From assembly GCA_946122785.1 (NCBI GenBank), contig CAMGYJ010000005.1, positions 87,538,547-87,602,546 on the forward strand: a DNA stretch of 64,000 nucleotides, read 5' to 3'. Position numbers and translations under genes: made by a program. How positions within the stretch are numbered: position 1 is the first letter of the stretch; each line of letters starts with the position of its first letter. Of this stretch, positions 56,480-64,000 are shown one piece after another. The notes beneath the pieces are model-generated. The model was given only the letters and a program-made list of their open reading frames with translations. It did not search any database and had not been told where the DNA came from. The stretch is from Linum tenue (Eukaryota > Streptophyta > Magnoliopsida > Malpighiales > Linaceae).

Positions 56480-57893
56480 GCTCTAGTGTGAAGGAAGTGT
56501 TCATACACCGCAAGGTGGGTGCAACTAGCTAGGTACAAACTCCATTAGTCGATCAATGAAGGAAAATCAACAAATATAAGCTAGGGGAACTAGCTCTCTT
56601 AACCGTTAGGTTAAGGATTGTGATTCATAGCTCGGGAACCTAGCCCTCTTCACCGATCAACCAAGGAGATCCCTAATTCTCTTAGTTAGCTAATTGAGAT
56701 TCGTTGCAACAAGTTAGAAAGCTTACTCACTTAACCTTTCGGCTAAGGTTGATAACGATAGGTTAGGAAACCTAACCATGTAGACTAGCCGACTAAGGAT
56801 TGCAAACCAAACCCTCGGTACTTAATCCGGTCGGCGGAGAGACCAATCCCGGTGGAATCACGAACCTACGCCAATACTTGAGATTTTGGTCTTAAATCAA
56901 CCTAAAGGAGGTTACCCAAGTGGCTAAGAAGTCTAGCTTCCTATTGGACCAAAAGGGGATTTCCACCCTCTAGGTTAATTTTACCCAATATTGAGTTAAA
57001 GCTAGCACACTCAATCATTCATGAATAATACCTCAAATATTATATAAAACACTCAATCAACACAATAGTTTCATGTTCTTACATCCTAACACATAGAGAG
57101 ACTAGGATTCACAATACCCAAATGATTAGGTAGGCTATTCCATAGCTAGACAAGAGAAAACAACAAAAGTGGAAGAAAGAACCATGAAATAATGCCAATC
57201 CTTCCTCCTTGTTGCTTGAGACACCCTTGAGATGAAGAAATCTTCAATCCTCTAGCTAGGAACAAGCCCAAAGCTCCTTCTTCCTCCTTTGATTTGCACT
57301 TTCTCGCTCTAGAAGAAACCCTAACCTCTCACTAGAATCCTCTTTATTCTGAAAAATGAAAACCTAACCTAAAATTGAAGCTCTCCCTCTTCTTCCTTTC
57401 AGCTCTCCCTTTATACTGAGATCGAGCTGAGTTCACGGCCGTGAACACCTAAACGCGTCCGTGAACTCAGTATCGTCTCCAAAATGCACCGCTTCACTCT
57501 CTAGGGTTCACGGTTTGCACTCAAAATTCACAGTCTTAGAGACCGTGAACTGCATGGTCGTCAGTAACCTCTGGAACCTCGTTGGACGCCTCGCTGTTCA
57601 TGGTTTGTGGTTCCAGTTCACGGCCTTAGAGACCGTGAACTGCACCTGATTCTTGGACACCAGCGCTTCACTTTTACGGGACAATTGTCACGGTCTTTGG
57701 ACTTTTCTTTGGTTTTTGCGCTTTTTGACCTCCAATCGTCCCGAACTCGTCCTCGACCCTTCCACATCTGATAGGACCTGAAATGTATCAAAACAAGTAC
57801 AACCTAGCGTGAAATATGTTAAGGAATGATGAAATGCAAAGTCAAACTATCAAGAAATGAGGGGCAAAATGTGTACAATTGGACCCCGAATCA
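56480..57893 (-). repeat. 5' LTR of the minus-strand Gypsy element
   Basis: On the minus strand it starts TGATTCGGGGTCCAATTGTA at 57893. It shares with the other LTR the GTTCACGGCCGTGAAC palindrome (about 57423), further GACCGTGAACT phrases and leader wording (ACCCTAG...TCTTCTTCC). No primer-binding site is seen before gag, so the inner boundary near 56480 marks a deletion and is approximate. Confidence 0.6.
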
Positions 57894-58159
57894 ATGAGTA
57901 TGGTATGTTATTGCAGAGTATGGAACTGTGACTATGAATATGAAAAGCCAATGTATATGGTTGTGGGTATATAAGCATGTCTATGGATGCTGAGATTCAT
58001 ATAAATTATGTTGCAGGGTTGAGTTGCAAGAATTGTTAGCCCATTATGCGAGTCATTCATGTCGAAATTTTATTGAGTTAATTTTAGGAAATAATGTAAC
58101 ACCCGTGTCAAATCCACTACGATTGTATGAACAATATGATTAGGCAAAACGTACAGGGT
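57894..58159. other. unassigned sequence
   Basis: No gene. A 76-bp segment at 58095-58170 begins TGTAACACCC and ends GGGTATTACA, an LTR-like inverted end pattern too short to classify. Confidence 0.3.
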
Positions 58160-59462
58160 GGGGTATTACAGTTCCATACGATAGGCCACATCTCATTAAA
58201 TGTCTCTGAGAGGCGATGAATCCTCATCTGAAATTTTCCATCCATCATTAAATTCAATCCTGATGCTGGATTGTGGAATTCTTTCAAAGTTCTAGTCAAT
58301 GGAGGAATTCAATCTTCTTCGCTCTGCTCTGGAGATTCTCCTCGACTCATCGTCATGCCTTCGACCTATATGAATACGTTTGTGGTAATCTCATGCTTCG
58401 AATCACCCTCTTCTTCATCGACAATGTTGCAAAGTTAACAACTCTGTTTTGTTGGAACAACACAGGGCCGTGAAACCCCATTGGTTTCGACACGGTCTCT
58501 TCTTTTTGGAGCGCCAGCGTTAGGGTAGCCAATGTCTCTTGCATATCCTTCCAAAGACTGCTGACTAGCTTCTTTCTCCTTTCGACATACTCATTCAATT
58601 ACGCTATATATTTTGGATCAATCATGGCTTGATTTCTCCGAAACTCCTTCGCCATTGCAGGTATAGAATTTTCTGCAGCACAACCGACCTTCAGTAAACT
58701 TTATAAAATGCTCAAGATCTGTAAGTTCTTCTCTTCTTGCATTATGAACTGGGCTCTGATACAACACTCCAATTTTGGGGTTTTCTTCAAGAACACGAAA
58801 AGTAAAGAGAATGCGGAAACCGATCAAACGATCCCGAATCTATGGGAAAGGCCAATCGGTATAGTCGTCACTCCCCACGACCATATGTGATCGTCTGGTT
58901 GATAAGATCCTCGTGCAATCCTTCGGAATCTTCGATCGAGAGTTTGCACATCCTTTCAAAACTTGAACTTGAAATTTTTTCAATTTATTTGATAAATAAA
59001 ACTTGTATGATTGTTTCATACAGTAGGCCTCATCTCCTTATATAGGATTAGAAAAAATAAGCCTAAAATGAGTGCAAAACGACATTTAAACAAGTCAAAA
59101 ACAAACTAGGAAAAAACACGCAGCAGGAGCTCAGCGCCCGATCCCCGCTCATGTACACGGCAATCCCCGATTGGGGATCTTGATGTTCACGCCTGGAAGT
59201 TCTTCTGGATGTGATCTACGGTATGTTTCCTCAATTCCCAATCGGGGATTTTTCTCTGCTAGCCGAGACATTGACGCCTTCATCCCAACTTGACCTACGA
59301 CCATGCCTTGACCTTGCCTAGACCTTCGAACAGCTCCAACTCCATCGTTGATCATCTCTTGGCCAAATAGGCCCTCCACTTAACCTCCTCGAGCCTCTAG
59401 AGCCTTCATCTTTGTACCACGATCGTTATATGTTCTTCAAACTCGAGGGATGTCGTGTGAGG
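58160..59462 (-). mobile_element. fragment of a minus-strand LTR retrotransposon (LTR, primer site, gag start)
   Basis: The minus strand at 58763-58751 reads TGTATCAGAGCCC, close to the initiator-tRNA-Met primer-binding site TGGTATCAGAGC. The sequence to its right (to about 59460) is LTR-like, with TATATAAGGA near 59045 on the minus strand. To its left, broken frames (58827-58618 and 58598-58353, with NEYVERRKKLVSSLWKDMQE) look like a retroelement gag start. LTR ends and partner were not found. Confidence 0.5.
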
Positions 59463-61243
59463 TGATCCGGGTCACATCAACCGTGAAGTGTGTAAGTGAA
59501 ATAGTGCATTTTGTGTCGACGTCGCGGTTTTACAACACACATCATCATCGTGACACATGGTCGTGAAGATTCCACTATGGGTATAAATATGAATAGAGGG
59601 CAAATTTCAAAAGGAGGAGAGTTTTAGAGAGAGAGTTGGATCTTCTTCTGCATTCTAGAGAGGGAAAGCGATGAACCAAGGAAGATTGAGGAGGAATTTG
59701 AGCTACCCAATATAAAGGAGTCCATATTTCATCTTCAACATAATCCCAAGCAACTAAGAAGAAGGAGATTCATCTTTTCATGGGTTTTTTCCTTCTCCAT
59801 AATTGTAGTTCTTTCTCTAGGCACGGAGTAGATTTCTCATTCACTTGTATGATGTGAACCCTAGTCTGGGATGTTCTAGGTTTGTGATTGTGAACTCATT
59901 GTTGTGATTGGCATATTTGATTTTACATTGATTGAGTATTTATCATGATAATTAAAGGTCTTTGATTAATTCCCTCGAATTTTGAGCCAATTAACCAAAG
60001 AGAGAAGCCAATTTCTCCTTAGGGTAATTTAGGGCATTATTCAATCATCTTAAGAGGGCCATGAATGAGGATGATTGGTTTCCTTACTCCATTCTAGGTC
60101 ATCGCTCGAGCGAGTAGATTTGGTTGCCTTGATTGCCTAATTTGGTAGTTTGCTATGCCTCTCTGGTTAGAGCAATTAGGAGGGTTAGGACTCCTAAGTG
60201 TACGTGGGCACCAGGCCGTGCCGCCCACGGGCTAGCAGGGAACGACACGGTTAGAGTACGGCACGAACACGGGCACGGGCATGAAATAAATGGGCCAGCA
60301 CGGCACGAGCACAAATGATTTATGGGTCGTGTCGGGCGTAAACTTCATGGGCACGGGCACGACACGGTATATAAGTGGGCCGTGTTGGGCCTAATATTTT
60401 CGAGACTTTAATGAGTATAAGAACGGACATGGCACGAAAATAATATTTATTTGATAGAAAATAAATATAAAAAGAATTATAGGTTCAAATATTACAAAAC
60501 ACAAGTGGAAAAATAATTATTTGTTGTTGTTAGAAGTGTCATAAAGATATATACGTAATTACTAACATAAGTAAAAATGGACAAAGAATTAAACAAAGCC
60601 AAATCATAATCGATATACTTCTAAGTTTCTTTTCCACCTTATTTGTTACTTTTCTCAAACATTATCGGTTAATACTATCTTCCCCCGTCCAATTTTCACC
60701 TTCTTTTTCATTCTCTCTTTTGTTTTCGTCCTTTTCATTAAACCCGAATACGAGCATGACACAAGCACGACACGTGCCTGGTCCTGGGCCGGGCCTAGCA
60801 AAGTTAACAAATGGGCTTGCATGGCACGACACGAAAACTAACGTGTCGAGCCAAGCACAGCACGAAATAAATGGGCCCGAAGTGTGCCTGTGTCGTGCCG
60901 GCCCAAGCACGGCCCAACGCCCATGTACACTCCTAAGTAGCTCTGATCTCTTACGGTATATACTATATGTGAATCACACTAGAATATCACGTCATCCACT
61001 CAAGACATGACTAGGGGATAATCATCCAGGTGAAGCTTTCTCCTTGTTTTATTTGTTTGTTATTTAGTTCATTAGCTTAAAACAACGTTTCTACCACTAG
61101 ATAATTTGTAGTTTGCTGAAGTAAGGATACATAGACCGCCCTGGTTTGATAATTCAAAAAATATTTGCTCTATACTACCTCGATTCAAGGTTCCGCGCCT
61201 TTAATTGGGAGTGTAACTAGAACCTATTCAAGCGTTTCTGTCA
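59463..61243 (+). repeat. 5' LTR of the plus-strand Gypsy element (contains a hAT-like insertion)
   Basis: TG...CA termini with the primer-binding site immediately downstream. Without the 731-bp insertion and one 8-bp target repeat it would be about 1.04 kb. A TATA-like GGTATAAATATGAA lies near 59580. Confidence 0.7.
60199..60929. mobile_element. 731-bp hAT-like non-autonomous element
   Basis: A perfect 8-bp target duplication CTCCTAAG flanks it (60191-60198 and 60930-60937), the size typical of hAT elements. The ends TGTACGTGGGC and inverted TGTACATGGGC lead into GC-rich arms dense in GGCACG/CGTGCC and GGGCC motifs. The middle is AT-rich. No transposase. Confidence 0.88.
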
Positions 61244-61263
61244 TGGGGGCACCTCTTCCGGGG
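61244..61263 (+). other. primer-binding site of the plus-strand Gypsy element
   Basis: TGGGGGCACCTCTTCCGGGG directly follows the LTR end CTGTCA. It matches the usual Athila/Tat primer site at most positions. Confidence 0.6.
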
Positions 61264-61564
61264 ACAACGGTTTATTATTAGGAAAAAGTAAACTACTGTT
61301 AGTCTAGCATGTCTTTTCTTGCATTACATGTTGGACCTTCCTTGTTAGATCTTGTTTGTGTTCTTTGAAGTGAGTGAAGGTGGTGTATGACGTAGAGCAA
61401 TCCGGCACCCTTGGAGCCACCATATAAGAACATCAACTGGACTGTCCGACTACTTGCCCATGAAAGGGAGCTAAGGGTAGGAAGGGAGTGACTGCTAAAT
61501 CGGGCTCAACCCAAAGTTGAAGAAGGAGTTGAAGTTGAAGAGGAAGTGTTTTTTATTGGAAATA

Positions 61565-63660
61565 TGTCAAAGGAAGTCGCGCAAGATGGTGATGGAGCAA
61601 GGACCATGGGTTACTATATGTCCCCATGGGTGGCGGACATCCAACTTAGCATCCGACAACCGCCCATAGCGGCCAACAATTTTGAGATCAAGACTAGTCC
61701 CATCACCATGTTTTAAAGCAATATACAATTTCATGATCTTGATAATGAGTCGCCAAGAGAGCACATCAACGGGTTCTACGAGTTGACGGATGGTCTAAAG
61801 ATGAATGGAGTGCCTCAAGACAAAGCAGTCAAAATCGGGATTTTACCTAAAATCGAAAACTGGGGTAAAATCAGAATCGTAAAATCGTAGGAGTTTAAGT
61901 ACCATATAGAACATAAGCTGTAATAATATTAATAAGGTAAATCATTAATAACACAAAGACACATAACATTAAAAATGATAATTCTCAAGTTTTTATTTTA
62001 CTAAAGATAATTCTCAAGATTATTGTTCCAAAATCACTATTTTAATTTTTATTTAATGCATAACTAAAAATAATTCATGAGGAAGGGATAAAGCTTAATG
62101 GTTTTGTCTCTTGTGTTCATGTTGTGTCTAGGCAATTTAACTCAAAGTAATATTTCGACATCGTCTAAGTATGATTTAAAACTAAAAATATTTGAAATTC
62201 AATAAAATAAGTAATGTTAGTGGCTTGGTACAAATATATTCATTAATAAATTAATTATTTAATAATGATATTAATTCTTACGTACTTTTAATATTAGAAC
62301 AATTGTTTTTACCTATAAGTTAAATGGGGCGAATGGAAGGGGATTGACCGAGCCCTAATTTGGTTATTTTTATTGTTTTTAAATATTTTTTTAAAAGAAA
62401 AATATCTGAGAAGATTCTCGTCATTGCCCTTTCCGTCGAAACAATTATGCTTCTTTTAGATTGGCTCAAACCACCTATTTTTTTCTCATACGATCAAAAT
62501 CACGATTTTGGTACGATTTTAATCCCAATTTTAAACAATTTTAAGATCCACCGGTTTTATAGTAAAATTAGGATCAGAATCCCTAAGTAAAATCCTAAAA
62601 TCTTACGATTTTATGATCCCGATTTTGACTGCATTGCCTCAAGAAGCACATAGGTTGAGACTTTTCTCATACTCCCTAAGCGTCAAGGCACAAAGTTGGC
62701 TCAATAACCAACTTCCTCTCTCAATTGTCTCTTGGAACGACTTGGTGACAAAGTTCATGGAAAGATACTTCCTGCCTTCCAAGGAAAGGATGAAACCTTA
62801 CGGGATGCTTGGAAGCGCTACATCGAATTCTTCCTTCGATACCCTCACATGGTTTCGATGAAGATTTCAAGACTGGAACATTCTACTACGGTATCTTCCA
62901 AGAGGACCGTATGCTCATCGATTCTTTGTTTCAAGGGAAAATTCTTAACAAGAAACCTCTGCAATGATCGAGTTATTTGAAGAAATGACGACGAAGGGGT
63001 ATTATTGGGGCATGACGATGATAGGAAGACAAACTCAGGAAAAATGAGTTCATGCTACCGAGGCTAGCCCTTCACCTGAAGCAAAGATTTATGGGTTTAT
63101 TAAGGTGTTACTAAAGGATATAAGTCAAGGGAAGAGCCAACTAATGGTAAGTGAATGGTGTTCAATCCCTAATGGAGGAGTTCCAACTTATTATGGAAGC
63201 CACTACCCAGGAAGAGCAAGTCAATTTTATCTTAAATGCTAGGGCCACCACCAACAACAACACCTATAGAAACACATACAACCTGGGTTGGTGCAACCAT
63301 TCAAACTTTTCATGAGCATCACCAGAAAATTCGAGGCTTTCGGGTTTTCAACGGCCTGTCGATGGATATCATCCAAAACCTCTATTTCCTCAACCAAGGC
63401 CCAAAACTTTCAATCGCAACAATATCAACTGCAAGGTGGGCAAGGGTATCAACATCAACCATAACAACCCGACAAGATCTCCAAGCTCGAAGATCTTGTG
63501 ACCACCTTTGTGAGTTTGAGTTCTCAAAAGTTTGAGAAGACTGAGAAGTTCATGGAAGTTTCTACAAGAAAATTTTCCTTGGTTGAGGTAGGGCTATGAA
63601 GCTAGCAAGTGAGTTTCCAAAACTTGGAGACCCAAATCCCCAATCTCGCGGAAGTCCTCA
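61565..63660 (+). pseudogene. Gypsy gag remnant, interrupted by a Mutator-like element
   Basis: Before the insertion the frame reads VADIQLSIRQPPIAANNFEI and, after a stop, FHDLDNESPREHINGFYEL. Past the insertion it resumes with QEAHRLRLFSYSLSVKAQSW and NDLVTKFMERYFLPSKERMK, then ELFEEMTTKGYYWG, and finally EEQVNFILNARATTNNNTYR. These follow the order of the capsid-forming gag of Athila/Tat Gypsy elements. Stops and shifts (for example near 61715, 62820, 62966 and 63315) show that it is dead. Excluding 61821-62635 and one 9-bp target copy rejoins the two halves in frame. Confidence 0.78.
61821..62635. mobile_element. 815-bp Mutator-like non-autonomous element in gag
   Basis: Flanked by a perfect 9-bp target duplication GCCTCAAGA (61812-61820 and 62636-62644). 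The TIRs share GCAGTCAAAATCGGGAT. Subterminal DNA repeats AAATCG, GATTTTA and related short palindromic phrases on both sides. The interior is AT-rich and non-coding. Confidence 0.9.
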
Positions 63661-64000
63661 CCAGGGCCGTTCTAGAGTGTGTGCCAGCTGGCCCTCTGGC
63701 ACAGAGCCTCCAATTATTAGGGGCCTCCACCTAGATTCGTTAGTTAATCCGATCGTATATTGTAGGTTATATTTCTAGTGTATGATTAATTGATTATGAG
63801 TATGATGATGAATTTAATTATATTAATGAATACTAGTGTTAGTTATTGGTTAATAATCTCATGTATATATACACTAGACATGAATATTGATGAATACTAT
63901 TTGTGTTTCGAAAATCCTATTTGTATTAACAATACTACAAAACAAATCTTAATGAAATAGCTATGATAATATTTGAAAATGATCTCATGGAGACAACGAA
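63661..64000. other. unassigned AT-rich sequence to the window end
   Basis: No coding signal. The Gypsy homology is lost after about 63660; the phrase AGGGGCCTCCACCTAGATTC suggests a different repeat begins here. Confidence 0.3.

Larger units (their letters stand above)
48560..57893 (-). mobile_element. minus-strand Ty3/Gypsy (Athila/Tat-like) gag-pro element
   Basis: Read on the minus strand: an LTR starting TGATTCGGGG at 57893, gag C-terminal and protease remnants (56410-55504), and the phrase GCGCTTGTTGGGAGGCAACC (about 55160-55140). Then come a long 3' region with an ORF remnant (53985-53156), a polypurine tract (RC of 49935-49950, reading CTAAGTGTGGGGGAG) and a second related LTR ending near 48560. 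Reverse transcriptase, RNase H and integrase are absent. The two LTRs are clearly diverged, so this is either very old or a composite of related elements. A solo LTR (50326-51314) is inserted in it. Confidence 0.7.
59463..63660 (+). mobile_element. plus-strand Ty3/Gypsy element, 5' half, with two nested insertions
   Basis: An LTR (59463-61243, TGATCCGGG...CTGTCA) is followed directly by a primer-site-like TGGGGGCACCTCTTCCGGGG. This looks like a mutated form of the TGGCGCCGTTGCCGGGGA found in Athila/Tat elements. A gag remnant begins near 61560. A hAT-like element sits in the LTR and a Mutator-like element in gag. The pol region and 3' LTR are not in the window; sequence beyond about 63660 no longer looks like the element. 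Confidence 0.75.

Noticed and set aside
58095..58170. Complete 76-bp mobile element with TGTAACACCC / GGGTATTACA ends
   Set aside because: Ends are only partly inverted and there is no matching target duplication; probably an LTR fragment.

Overview
The window is nuclear DNA of a flowering plant, probably a eudicot. It has spliced genes with GT/AG introns, and plant-type mobile elements of nearly every class. It reads as a nested-transposon region: I found no host gene that is both intact and confidently recognised. Most coding sequence belongs to mobile elements. The one host-like gene, at 27427-30714, carries at least three disabling lesions.

Layout. 1-3588: a possible 5' UTR exon, then the 3' part of a Copia retrotransposon ending in a 741-bp LTR. 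3589-9315: AT-rich DNA with two minus-strand Helitron 3' ends, a 464-bp terminal-inverted-repeat (TIR) element and a possible SINE head. 9316-15719: a decayed Copia element with both LTRs and a 5-bp target duplication, into which a 1.8-kb Pack-MULE has inserted. The Pack-MULE carries a fragment of an IRKI/GIL1-like (DUF641) gene. 15951-26923: a copy of the 464-bp TIR element split by a 10.6-kb Helitron (16106-26669). The Helitron holds a multi-exon RPA1-like gene and a Rep-helicase gene with three in-frame stops. 26926-36470: a 94-bp tandem repeat, the broken host-like gene, and four non-autonomous TIR elements, two of them with perfect 9-bp target duplications. 36757-47620: a two-gene Mutator-like element with a FAR1-type transposase (+) converging on a Ulp1-type protease (-). 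47694-48097: a MITE. 48560-57893: a minus-strand Ty3/Gypsy gag-pro element without reverse transcriptase, interrupted by a solo LTR. 58160-59462: a minus-strand LTR-retrotransposon fragment. 59463 to about 63660: a plus-strand Gypsy 5' half with a hAT-like element in its LTR and a Mutator-like element in its gag.

How the parts relate. The RPA-like and Rep-helicase genes belong to one Helitron: the helicase would nick and unwind, and the RPA-like protein would bind single strands. The transposase and Ulp1 genes belong to one Mutator-like element. Nesting gives a relative chronology: Copia before Pack-MULE, TIR element before Helitron, Gypsy before solo LTR, hAT and MULE insertions.

The strongest unexplained structure is a degenerate 21-bp minisatellite. 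It occupies most introns and spacers of both genes in the 10.9-kb Mutator-like element but is absent from the exons. Other points worth checking are the GTTCACGGTC/GACCGTGAAC palindrome family in the Gypsy LTRs, a 347-bp exon-plus-intron duplication in the Ulp1 gene, and the chimeric reading frame of the Pack-MULE.
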